Shown: in pieces, positions 54,342 through 64,000 of the stretch | How the letters are laid out: each line of letters opens with the position of its first letter | How positions within the stretch are numbered: the first letter of the stretch is position 1 | Assembly (NCBI RefSeq): GCF_905475395.1 | Contig: NC_058338.1 | Span: forward strand, 94,473,435-94,537,434 | Source: Chrysoperla carnea | Lineage: Eukaryota > Arthropoda > Insecta > Neuroptera > Chrysopidae | Reading direction: 5' to 3' | DNA: 64,000 bases | Position numbers and translations under genes: made by a program | Notes under the pieces: generated by a model | Told to the model about the DNA's origin: nothing | The model's input: only the letters and a program-made list of their open reading frames with translations | Database searches by the model: none

Positions 54342-54545
54342 TTAATTTTGGTATAATTTTAAAACTTAAAACTTGAGGAATATTGATTTTCGTTTTTTAT
54401 GTAAAAAAGAGCTGTTTTAAATAATTAATTTATTGTAAACTGTACAGAGAATCGGCTTGAAATTTATACAGAAGGCGTATCTATTAAATACTCATTAATT
54501 GGCACACAAAATTTCAGTTTTTTTGGTAACACTCTCGTTTTACCA

Positions 54546-55332
54546 AAGTAAATACATTGTATATGAAATAAAATATTTTTATCTATGATTATAACGAGTA
54601 TACTACCTTAAGTTATATATTAAATAAAATAATATAAGACGTGATCTTTGTTAGTTAAAAGGAGTATGATTTTATATTAATTTTATTTATATTAAAAATT
54701 CTTATACCTTTTTATTTATATACCTATTAGGTATAAAAAAATTTTTATGTTTTGTTTATATAAATACTCACCACTTAATTAGTCTTACGTTTAGTTTTCA
54801 TAATAACTTAGAAGGATTTAAAGTGAATTAATTAATTACAAGAAATTATTGTTGGATTAATTTTTATAATTCTTTATTTTTATTTAATTTAATATTGGGT
54901 ATGTTAGTTTAAAGAATATTGTGTTTTTATTTATTTAAAAGCGAAATGGTATTTTATTAAATAATTGATTTAATATTGAAGTGTGTCTTATTGTGTGAAA
55001 TATGTTTAAATTGTGTTTATATTATTATTTGAATGTACACTGTTGTACATTGGAATTGAATCAACTTGGAATATTAATTATTTAAACTAGTTTGGAATAT
55101 TAATTACCTAGTATCTCAATTATTATAAATTATTTATTTTTAATAATAGTTATGTTTAAACTTGAAGAAATTTTAGACATACACCTCTCTCGTGCACATA
55201 CAAAAATCGGATAAAAAACGATTACTCGACTCGGTTTCGGAAATTTCTTAGAAAATATTTGACTAACAGTCAGATGAACGAATTTTCATGATATTTGGGT
55301 CCTAGTTACTCCAAAAAATTAAGAAACCAATA
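54546..55332. other. AT-rich stretch, nothing identified
   Basis: No exon, RNA gene or repeat copy is recognised. Confidence 0.35.
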
Positions 55333-55975
55333 CAAACAAGTGAAAACAAACAATTGACTGAGTTAATTGTTGAAATACCCTACACAGAAAGTGCTTACAT
55401 TAATTTTTTATAAATTAGAAGAGTTAAAAAAACCAATACAATTATGACGGCCTTTCGGCTACCATTTATTTGGTTTTCAAATGTATTTTCTAGAATTTTT
55501 TTCGTTTTTAGCCACCTGCAAATTTCCAACTGCCTATATATAGTTTTTAAAAAATGGACACCAAATTTTTGTCTTAATTTGCGCCCTCACGGGTAAACAA
55601 TGATATTTACGAAAAAATGTTTGAAACAAAAGTTGTTTATTTTTTTATAAGGAACATTTTTTATATTTTAACTGTTGTTCTATCTCTAGCGGTTTACAAA
55701 ATGGATACTACGGACCCAAGACCCAATTCACGCTATAAAAATCCTGGGCACACTATAAAAATTTCGGCTTGATATCTCTTTTCGTTTTTGAGTTATCGTG
55801 TCGAAGGACGGGCAACTGGAAATGGACTAACTAGGTGAATTTATGAACATCTTAACCAAAATTTTGTTCGTGCCGTCAATATTTCTAAGCGTTACAAACT
55901 TCTATCTATTAATTAATAAAAAAGTATACCTTGATATATATTTAATATACCTTGATATATACACAGAGTATACAA
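55333..55975 (+). mobile_element. Family A repeat copy (long variant)
   Basis: Starts AACAAGTGAAAACAAACAAT. It contains the variant middle AATTATGACGGCCTTTCGGC and GCCACCTGCAAATTTCCAAC shared with 26988-27648 and 61440-61640, then the common CCTCACGGGTAAACA part. The right end is rearranged. Confidence 0.72.
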
Positions 55976-56114
55976 ATTTTTTCGTGTCTTTTGCAAATTC
56001 TTTATGAATTTTCATTTCAAATTTTCTACAGTCAGGCAGGCCTATTAAGTTACGACCTCATCATAATAATTCACATAAAAAAGGAATCTATAAATATTTA
56101 AAAATTAGTTTATT

Positions 56115-56118
<4 letters not shown>

Positions 56119-56148
<30 letters not shown>
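56119..56148 (+). repeat. Poly(A) run of 30
   Basis: About 30 uninterrupted A. No retrogene or SINE body is recognised directly upstream. It may be a retrotransposon tail or an assembly-length estimate. Confidence 0.85.
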
Positions 56149-56150
<2 letters not shown>

Positions 56151-56384
56151 TTTATGAGAACCGGAAATAAATATTAAAATTTCCATCACGTCACAAGGAT
56201 GAATTTATTTCACATTATAGGTAAAATATTCACACTGCATCATATAAAGACTTATCTTTGATCAGTAAATTTATCAATCATTTTAAATAACTATATTTAT
56301 TATTTAATATTTGTACAATTTGATAGGGGACTGTCAACTCATATTCAAATCACGTTTGGTCGGTCAGATACTTGTGAAATGTTG

Positions 56385-56520
56385 CGTATTCAGGATGTAC
56401 GAGTGTAAATGCAATTTTGGATAAAAGGCTTGATTTGTTTTTATATGAAGTTGGACTAAAATCAAAATCAATTCTGAAAGTTTTGGGGAGCGATTATTTA
56501 AATAAATAAATGACTTCAAA
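56385..56520 (+). repeat. Family E fragment
   Basis: GGATGTACGAGTGTAAATGC, TTGGATAAAAGGCTTGATTT and AAATAAATGACTTCAAAA match the left end of the elements at 45420 and 49690. Confidence 0.55.
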
Positions 56521-56649
56521 AGTAGAAATTTTCTCTAAAACAGTTTCAGAGATATTAATTATTTTAAGTTCGAAAAAAGGCGAAAATGGTCATTTTCAAT
56601 ACTGAAAAACAAAAATAGTGGAGAACCGTTTTTTTTTTTATACCTCTGA

Positions 56650-58297
56650 ATCCAAGGATAGTCAACGAATATTTATAAAAAATGTCCGATGCATTGTTTA
56701 AAACTTTCTTAAAGTAGTTGAAAACAAAAATGTGTGCGATCTTGCCCAAGGGGTAGGGGCCGCCCCTTCTCCGAGGTGGAAAAATTTATGTTAAAAATGA
56801 CGGAAATCGATAGAAGGATTAATTCTAAGTAAAAAAAGTCATTTAAGCATATTTTGAAAAGTTCATACTTTCCGAGTGATTGACAATTGAAATTCGGATT
56901 ATTTAACGTCAAATAAATGAAAAATATGAAGTTTTTTGAAAAAAGTATATCATACACTCTTTAAAATACTATAAACAAGTGAAAACAAACAATTGACTGA
57001 GTTAATTGTTGAAATACCATGTATAGACAGTGTTCATTACTCTGCCACATTACACATACATATTGCGCATAATTTGCGCTCCCACGGGTAAACAGTTATG
57101 TTTACGAAAAAATGTTTCAAACAAAAGTTGCTTATTTTTTTAGGAACATTTCAACAATTACATTTAAACTTTTGTTCTATCACTTAACGGTTTACTAGAA
57201 GGGTACTACGGACCCAAGACCCAATTGACCTATGTTGCTCATTTACGAACTCGATCTCACTTTTTACGTCCTAAGCACGCTATAAAAATTTCAGCTTGAT
57301 ATTTCGTTTTTGAGTAATAGTGATGACAGACAGACAATCGGAAATGGACTAATTAGGTGATTTTATGAACACCTATACCAAAATTGTGTTCACAGTATCA
57401 ATATTTATAAACGTTACACACTTGGGACTAAACTTAGTATACCTTGGTATATTTCATATACATGGTATAAAAATCATGAAAATGGAAAAAATTTCAAGTC
57501 ATTTGGATGAAAACTGGCGGACTTGTAATGAATTCCAAAACTTTATTTAGGTACTGGCAACAACTCGATAAATAATAAAGTTACAGAAAAAAGTTTTGAG
57601 GGAAAAAATTTAGCTTTTTTTCAGCAAAATATTTAACCCCACAAAATTTTTTCTGTAAATTTATTTTTTTTCGAGTCATTTTGCGATAAAGACATTTTTT
57701 TGTATTTTTCGAAAAAAATTTTTGCATTTAAATTGCAATATTTAAAAAAATATATATCCGAAACTGTTAGAACTATTTGAGTATGTTGTCAGTAATTAAA
57801 TAAAGTTAATTGAAAAGCAGCAAGCATTAACTTTAGTTCCCGTGGTAAATTCATCAGTTTTTGTGCTGTATTTAACATAAAAAGAAAGGTACGAAAAACT
57901 TTGTTTTCATTATAACTCCGTCAATTTTCATGCAAATGACTTGAATTTTTTTCCATTTTTAGGGTTTTTAATACCACTAAAAAGTGTACCAAGTACTTTC
58001 TTAAAAAAAATTCATATTTTTCAGTTATTGACGTTAAATAATCCGAATATCAATCGCCAATAACTCGGAAGGTATTGACTTTTCGAAATATACTTAAATG
58101 ACTTTTTTTGCTTAAAATTCACCCCTCTATCGATTCCCGTTGCCATTTTTGACATAAACTTTTCCACCCCCAAGAAGGGGTGACCCCCACCTCCTGGGCA
58201 AGATCGCACAAATTTTTGTTTTTAACTTCTTTAAGTAAGCTTTAAACAACAACAGCAGTCGAACAGTTTTTATAAATATTCATTGACTATCTCTGGA
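56650..58297. mobile_element. Family C foldback with nested family A
   Basis: The arms pair from AATCCAAGGATAGTCAACGA and TGTGCGATCTTGCCC on the left to their complements near 58190-58297. The central halves match 7402-8772. At 56972-57471 a family A copy interrupts ACTATAA|AAACC, the uninterrupted form of which is seen at 38461. Confidence 0.72.
56972..57471 (+). mobile_element. Family A repeat copy
   Basis: From ACAAGTGAAAACAAACAATT to ATACATGGTATAA, inserted in family C. The comparison with 38461 shows TA or TAA repeated at the junctions. Confidence 0.8.
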
Positions 58298-58924
58298 TTT
58301 CGAGCTTTTAACATATTTATACCTTACGGATCTCGGTTAATATGAAAAATCAAAAATTTTAATGTTGCCAAAGTTCGTTAATATTTTTCAAGCACCCTCA
58401 ACAAAAATCCATAGCATTTAAGGCTTTTATTTTATTGTGTGCTCGGATAATTTTTAAACAATTTTTCTTAATAAAAATTGCGAAAATTATTTATTATGGC
58501 TCTACTTATTTAAAATTTTTCCTGTATAATAAGATCGTTTGACCCAAAATAATAAATCATAATACAAGAAAAAAATATAAATTAACATAATATTATAAAT
58601 AAATGTATTCAATGGCCAGAATTTGATTATATACATCAACTTTAATATCACTGTTAAATCACATAAGCCGCGGTGGATATGACCTTAAGTGTTTGACCAA
58701 TTACTTTCTGATTATATTATATATAAAACTTTCTGATTATATTGTAGGGTGAAACTGATACACGTTGGGTTATGACGAGATTTGTAGCTCAATGACGATT
58801 TGATAAACGTATGTATTATTTTGTCTCCTAAGTTAAATGATAGAGTCCTTTAAGCCCTTATACATCGTAGCTATTCTTGGTTAGGTTAAGTTATATTGGT
58901 TGTCCACGAAAGACGCACTCAATA
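58298..58924. other. AT-rich spacer with an inverted retroelement tail
   Basis: 58875-58920 holds GGTTAGGTTAAGTTATATTG and TTGTCCACGAAAGACGC, the inverse of the tail at 28740-28795. Nothing else is recognised. Confidence 0.4.
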
Positions 58925-59370
58925 TCAAATGATTTTAAAATCAAATTTTTGACCAAAATCACAAAGTAATCTTTAATTTTCTTATTAATAACTATTTTTT
59001 GGCGAATTCCGCCTTTTTTATTTTTTCAAATCCTTGTATCTTGAAAACGGTCAGTCAAAAAGAGTCAAAAAGTGTTTAGAATAGTCCAAAATATAAAGTC
59101 ATATAGTTTTCAAATCAAATTTTTGACTACAACCACAAAATAATCTTGAATTTCGACAAATTTTCTAAAGTAAAAAACAAAAATACTTAAAATTGTTCAA
59201 AATATAATATCTTGAAACCACAAAATAATCTTTAGTTTCTTCAATAACGATCTTTCGGCGAAATTTCCGCATTTTTTTTCAAATGTTTATATCTTGAAAA
59301 CGGTGAGGTTGAATAAAAAATAACAGGAATCAAAAAATGCTTAAAATCGTCCAAAATATAAAACTAATAG
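58925..59370 (+). repeat. Degenerate ~150-bp direct repeats
   Basis: Two to three units share AAATCAAATTTTTGAC, CACAAAATAATCTT, TTTCGGCGAAATT-like, ATCTTGAAAACGGT and GTCCAAAATATAAA in the same order. Confidence 0.55.
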
Positions 59371-59409
59371 TTTTTTTTTAGATGTTAAATAAAGAGAATG
59401 TGGTGTCCG

Positions 59410-59545
59410 GAAATAGGGACCTTTAGCCTTACCGTATGTGCGTAAATTGACAATGTACAAGTTGGAATGAATATTATTTTGATGAGGACACTCATACATA
59501 TTTTCCAGTAGCTCCCATAAAAATTTACTTCCGTGGAGTTTTTTT
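59410..59545 (+). repeat. Family K fragment
   Basis: TTACCGTATGTGCGTAAA, ACAAGTTGGAATGAATAT and AGCTCCCATAAAAATTTACT match 29340-29450. Confidence 0.55.
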
Positions 59546-59591
59546 CTTGGTCAAATGGTGGCCATATTTCAAAATTCCGGTAGATGAATTA

Positions 59592-59809
59592 ACTCGAGCG
59601 CGTCAGATTAAGATATGGCGGGTTAATTACATGATGAAATGATGAAATGTATATTCCAATAATATGATGATTTAAGCGAGACGCAAAGAAATGGGAGGCT
59701 TGCAAAGTTGCGGTACCCGTAGTAGCGCGATCAAAATTTTTCAGATTATTGAAATTCACTTTTTTTTTCATGTTATTAACCCACCATATCTAAATCTGAC
59801 CCGCTCGAG
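59592..59809. mobile_element. TTAA-flanked MITE, CTCGAGC ends
   Basis: TTAA at 59588-59591 and 59810-59813. The terminal inverted repeat of ~35 bp starts CTCGAGCGCGTCAGATTAAG. 218 bp, non-coding. A second isolated right end (CTTAATCTGATACGCTCGAG) follows at 59863-59882. Confidence 0.8.
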
Positions 59810-60189
59810 TTAATTCACTTATCGCAATTTCGTTTATACTGATCTGACCGTCTCTCATATCTTAATCTGATACGCTCGAGTAATCCTCTCTTGGGCTTCC
59901 CTACTATAAAAATTTTGATTTCGACTTTCGAGTGAATATAATAATTTCCTACAAGGAAATTAATGATAATACTGTGTCCATTATTCTTGACATCTTTTAA
60001 CTATCATACTAAATGATTTATTATTATCAACATCGCTGTCATAAACTACATGAGTTAGAGTACCTACTCCTAAAGTAAGTACATGATTTAGTTAATATTC
60101 ACGTAAATATGTCATTTCAAATTTGAAGGTCTAACAATTAACAATAAGCTAACTATATTGTCTAAACTCAAAAGACAATAATATTCTTT

Positions 60190-61699
60190 TTATACCCTGT
60201 ATTTATGAAATATATATCAAGGTATACTAAGTTTAGTCCAAAGATGTAATAACATAGAACAGTAATGTGGCCATCCAACCGGTCGATCGTTATAGAGAGA
60301 GACCTAAAAAAGTACGCGTATAGCTATCTACGTATTACCTCTATGAAATACACAGGCATGCACCTGTTTATACAATAATTTAATATTAATATTCGCGTTT
60401 TATCGGGTTGAGAGACAAAGAGTGAAGACGGTCCCTTTTTTCGGTCTCTTTTTTAGCGGTTAATTATTGCGTTTCCTATGCTTTTAACCCTCTATGTTAT
60501 ATAACCTCTTTGGTCCAGTTTGTAATGCTTAAAAATATTGATGCTACAAACAAAATTTTGGTATAGATGTTTATAAAATCAACTAATTAGTCCATTTTCG
60601 GTTGTCTGTTCGTCTGCCCGCCCGTGAACAGGATAACTCAAAAAGATATCAAGCTGAAATTTTCTGAGCTGAGTTTAGTACGTGAAAAGTGAGTTTAGTT
60701 CGTAAATGAGTAACATAGTTCGAGATCTTTGGTCCGTAAAACTCACCTTGTAAACCGTTAGAGATTGAACAAAAGTTAAAATATAAAAAATGTTCCTTAT
60801 ATAAAAATAAACAACTTTGTTTTTAAGGTTGTTGTCTTGCCATGGGTATATCGACAGAAAATTCTAAATTTGTGTATACTTATTAGAAATATAATAATAC
60901 ATTAACCAAAAAAATTTGAAATCGATTGACCGTCTCTAACTCGAGTTAAATACAATTAAAGTTCGGATAATTAAATTAAATTGGATTAAATTCGGATAAT
61001 TGAATTAAAAGTTTTTTAATTCTAGAAAAAAACTAGATTTAAGATATTTTCAAAAAAACTAACTGAACATTCATGAGTTTGTGCATGTGAGTTTAAAAAA
61101 AAACCAAAACAATTGACCGCTTCATTCTTGAGATATAGTTACTCAAAGTTATTTAAATTTTTTGTATAACAGAAACAATTATATTTAGAGTATAAGTAGT
61201 GTAAGAGAGATGTCTATTATATACAGAATTACAGATGTTTATTATCATGCTATTAGCATACAGAATACGTGATAAATGGACAGTTGAGTTAAAAGCATGT
61301 TAAAATAAATACTTATTTGAGTGTGCTAAGCATATCTATACAAGCATACCACTGCTGTATGATATAGTACACTATTTTTACAATATTGTACAAAGACAAC
61401 CACCTTAAACATTTTTTCATAAGTGTCACTTTGTTTGTGAGGGCGCAAATTTAGACAAAACTTTGGTTTTCATTTTCTACAAAATAAATGATAGAAAATT
61501 TTCTGGACGCTTCAACTAGTGGTCTTTTGAAAATACTCGAATATTTTCGAAATCTTCGAAAACCAAATAAATTACGGTCGAAAGGCCACCATAATTGTAT
61601 TGGTTTTTTAAACTCTTTTAATTTATTACACTGATATTCAACACTTTCTATACATGGTATTTCATCAATTAACTCAGTCTATTGTTTGTTTTCACTTTT
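60190..61699 (-). mobile_element. Family A repeat with two insertions
   Basis: Reverse copy from TATACCCTGTATTTATGAAA to TTTGTTTTCACTT. It is interrupted at about 60240-60515 by unrelated, less AT-rich DNA (CCATCCAACCGGTCGATCG) and at 60827-61404 by a MITE. Blocks on both sides are in the normal order. Confidence 0.72.
60827..61404. mobile_element. TTAA-flanked MITE, GGTTGTTGTCTT ends
   Basis: TTAA at 60823-60826 and 61405-61408 bracket GGTTGTTGTCTT and AAGACAACCACC. 578 bp. It splits the family A block TTTTGTTT|AAAACATTTTTT, seen intact at 35600. Non-coding. Confidence 0.78.
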
Positions 61700-62071
61700 T
61701 TTTTTTTGTAATTAAAAAACCACGTATAAAATAATTATTATTCATGTTTAAAGTTAGTTGTCTATCTGTATTTGTTAAAAAAAGCATGAAGGTTATTTTA
61801 ATTTTTATGTGCGATGATCTCAGTAAATTTTCTTAGTATAATTTATTCATCTTGATTTAAAAAAGTGTTAAGCAATTACATAAAACAATACTATACATGT
61901 TTATAACTAATGCTTGATGGAATATTTTGTTTATGAAGTAATATTATAGAAAAAAACAAAAGTAAACATGTTTTCTAGATGCGCTGTCTCTTCATTTTTT
62001 TATAAATGGAAATTATTTCTTTTTTAAATAATATATAGGGGTTCTCGTTGAACACGTAAGTTTAACTTCGG
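61700..62071. other. AT-rich spacer, nothing identified
   Basis: No gene or shared repeat is seen. Confidence 0.35.
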
Positions 62072-62337
62072 TGTGTCACATTTAAGATGAATTCGTTATT
62101 TATAGGAATTGAAATTTTTTTAAAACTTTAAAAAAAAATACTTAACCGAAATCAGAACTTTAAACTCAGCCTACTACAAAATGACAAATAGGATCGATTC
62201 TTAATATATTGTCTAGCGTCAGGGATGGTTAGATATATCGACCCATCACCCTGTATGACTTGGAAAAGTTTCAAATCGATATTCCTATAAATAAAGAATA
62301 TATGAGGATGTCTTCATTTTAAATGCGAAACACTGTA
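62072..62337. mobile_element. Family I short element
   Basis: GTGTGTCACATTTAAGATGA at the left and TTCATTTTAAATGCGAAACA at the right are imperfect inverted ends. The interior ACTTAACCGAAATCAGAACT and ATTCTTAATATATTGTC matches 41225-41310. Non-coding. Confidence 0.55.
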
Positions 62338-62442
62338 TTCTCAGGTTCTTCTTTCTCACAGGACATTGTAATTTCTTTGAATGCTTAATAACTAACTAGT
62401 CAAAATAGATATTCTTTTTCGAAAATTTTCCGTATAAACATA

Positions 62443-63113
62443 AAAAAAAAACTTTTAATAAAAAGAAAACCGACTTCAAAAGAAAAACTTTTCCAAAATA
62501 AATTAATATGCACTAAAAAGTAAAAAAGTAACGATGATATAATGTCGTTAAAATTATTGTTACTTTTTGAGTCGGTTTCAGCAAAGGAAACAACTCTGAC
62601 AGAACAGACAGACATTTTCTTGGCTGACACCGAATTCAAAAATAACAATAATTTTAACTACATTATATTATCGTTACTTTTTTACTTTTTATTGCATATG
62701 AATTTAGTACACTAACTAATTTGTCACTAAAAAAAGAATAATCGAAATCGGTTGGCTTGCAGTGCCGGATTAAGCCCATCGGGAGCCCTAGGCCAATAAA
62801 ATTTTGGGGCCCCCCTTTTTTGAATAATTGTAAAATTAATCGTTATTTGTGTATTCATAGCATTCGTACAGCCTATTCATATCATTCCGCTGGAAATTTT
62901 TATTTGATAAGAGCGTGAAACTGTTTGAGTTCAAAAAAAAATAACTTGAAATTGAAAATTTTTGTTCAAAAATAATCATATCAGATTTTCGGGGGATCCC
63001 TGCCCGTCGGGGGCCCTAGGCCATGGCCAAAATCGGTTCATCCAGTCGAAAGTTCTGACTTAAAAATACAGTCGAATTGATAACCTTCTCCGCTTTTGTT
63101 TGAAGTTGGTTAA
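62443..63113. mobile_element. Family B palindromic element with an insertion
   Basis: The left AAAGAAAACCGACTTC and right TTTGAAGTTGGTTAAA ends bracket the usual hairpin and core. At about 62762-63026 it is interrupted by a sequence bounded by GTGCCGGATTAAGCCC and GGGGGCCCTAGGCC, itself with internally similar GGGAGCCCTAGGCC ends. Confidence 0.7.
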
Positions 63114-63727
63114 AAATGAGTATTTTCTTTGACAACAATGTTTTCTTTGCTTTGTACAAGAAAGTCAAAAAAATAAGAAGTGTGCTGCAACAAAGTCCCT
63201 AAGGCTTTTGTTTACTAAGAATAAATCGGATGGATAAGAGTTTCTAATGATTAATCATGATATGTATATATTAGATAACAAAACACAAAATTATTTTTTA
63301 TAAAAAATATGGATTAGTATTATTTTTAGAAAATAAAAATAAATAAAGTAAGTTTAGGCATTCAGTCACGTGACAGAAAACACCAATCAGAAAGTGTTAC
63401 GTCAAGCCATACCAAACGCTATTATTGTTGCTTACATTTTTATAAAACGAAGTAGGTTAATTGATTTATTGTCATACGCAAAAATAACGGTTTACTTAAA
63501 ATTGCTTACAACTTTCATATACAAATATGCTTGTATGCCAAGTCGTGGTGCCATTCAAGACGTCATGATACTCTACACTGTTTTCGAAGTAATTTTGAAT
63601 TGGGTTTTGAAAATGCAAAATACATAATAAAAATTTGGAAAACGGTTGACCCTGCAGGTCATCCCTGTAACTTCCCGCTAAGTATTGACTCATAACGTGT
63701 AAAAAATTTTATCTATTCGCTCCGAGC
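63114..63727. other. Spacer, nothing identified
   Basis: The 85-residue frame at 63370 contains no recognised domain. GGTTGACCCTGCAGGTCATC near 63640 is a short palindromic patch. Confidence 0.35.
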
Positions 63728-64000
63728 GTGAATTTCGTTTCCATGACAACGATACACTACTTTAATTATAGAATTAATGGATGCATATATAATTGTGTGG
63801 ATTGCATTGAAAACTTACATTTAAAATTTAATATTCTTGTTTCACAAATTTAAATAAATAATTACGATAATTAACATTTGAAAAATAATATTTGTACAAT
63901 TTGATTTCTTATTTTCACAATTTTTAATGCATTAAGTTTAATTAATTAGTGTTTTTCAATCATTTTAATTTGACAGTTTCTATATCATTAACATGTAAAT
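63728..64000 (-). repeat. Inverted copy of 37935-38210
   Basis: CGTTTCCATGACAACG, TTTAATTATAGAATTAATGG and ATTAGTGTTTTTCAATCA match 37935-38210 on the other strand. It runs to the window edge. Confidence 0.7.

Larger units (their letters stand above)
52871..54545 (+). repeat. Family J host repeat carrying three nested insertions
   Basis: The flanks CTCTATACGGTTTAGGAGAA, TTAACTATTAAAGTCAGTG, ACACAGTTC, TTAATTTTGG and AACTTGAGGAATATTGAT line up with 17081-17470. Removing 52893-53293 and 53347-54341 (plus one TTAA) restores the order seen there. Confidence 0.75.

Overview
The window is nuclear DNA of an insect (or close arthropod): AT-rich, spliceosomal genes with GT-AG introns, eukaryotic tRNA-Glu genes, and dense small DNA transposons and Helitrons. 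The species cannot be named from this sequence. An angiomotin gene, which Drosophila is generally described as lacking, argues against a Drosophila-like fly.

Only two protein-coding genes can be reconstructed with confidence, and they lie head to head. On the minus strand, 1088-7099 holds an angiomotin-family (AMOT) gene: seven coding exons joined here by consistent splice phases, about 724-732 residues, possibly with a last exon beyond the left edge. On the plus strand, 11083-25804 holds a complete DZIP1/Iguana-type gene (11 exons, 1117 residues, all ten junctions in phase) with a C2H2 zinc finger. AMOT proteins act at cell junctions, actin and the Hippo pathway. DZIP1 proteins act at the ciliary base. 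Nothing suggests they work in one pathway. DZIP1 introns carry two tRNA-Glu(UUC) genes, a decayed third copy, a LINE RNase H-region fossil, a hAT transposase fossil and a Helitron.

From 25.8 kb to the right edge there is no convincing complete gene. The exception worth testing is an initiator-like element plus a short first coding exon with a strong splice donor at 33.44-33.65 kb. The rest is layered mobile DNA. Family names used below: A (about 550 bp, ends ACAAGTGAAAAC / ACATGGTATAA, 13 copies); B (palindromic element ending in ACCGACTTC, 3 copies); C (long foldback, 7.4, 34.8, 38.2 and 56.7 kb); D (AAGCCGG foldback, 3.0, 17.7 and 52.1 kb); E (TTAA-flanked, TACGAGCG ends, 45.4, 49.7 and 56.4 kb); F (9.5-10.6 and 24.7-25.4 kb); G (4.3 and 19.7 kb); H (ends TACAGAGTGGACC / GGTCCACCCTGTA, 42, 46 and 49 kb); I (ends GTGTCnCATTTAAG, 39.8 and 62.1 kb); J (host repeat at 17.1 and 52.9-54.5 kb); K (29.1, 30.9 and 59.4 kb).

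The most striking structure is in two related non-autonomous Helitrons (23465-24200, inside DZIP1 intron 10, and 50671-51504). Each carries a 52-bp tandem array whose monomers are long perfect heat-shock-element strings: up to eight alternating GAA/TTC units at exact 5-bp spacing. They look like mobile HSF-binding arrays.
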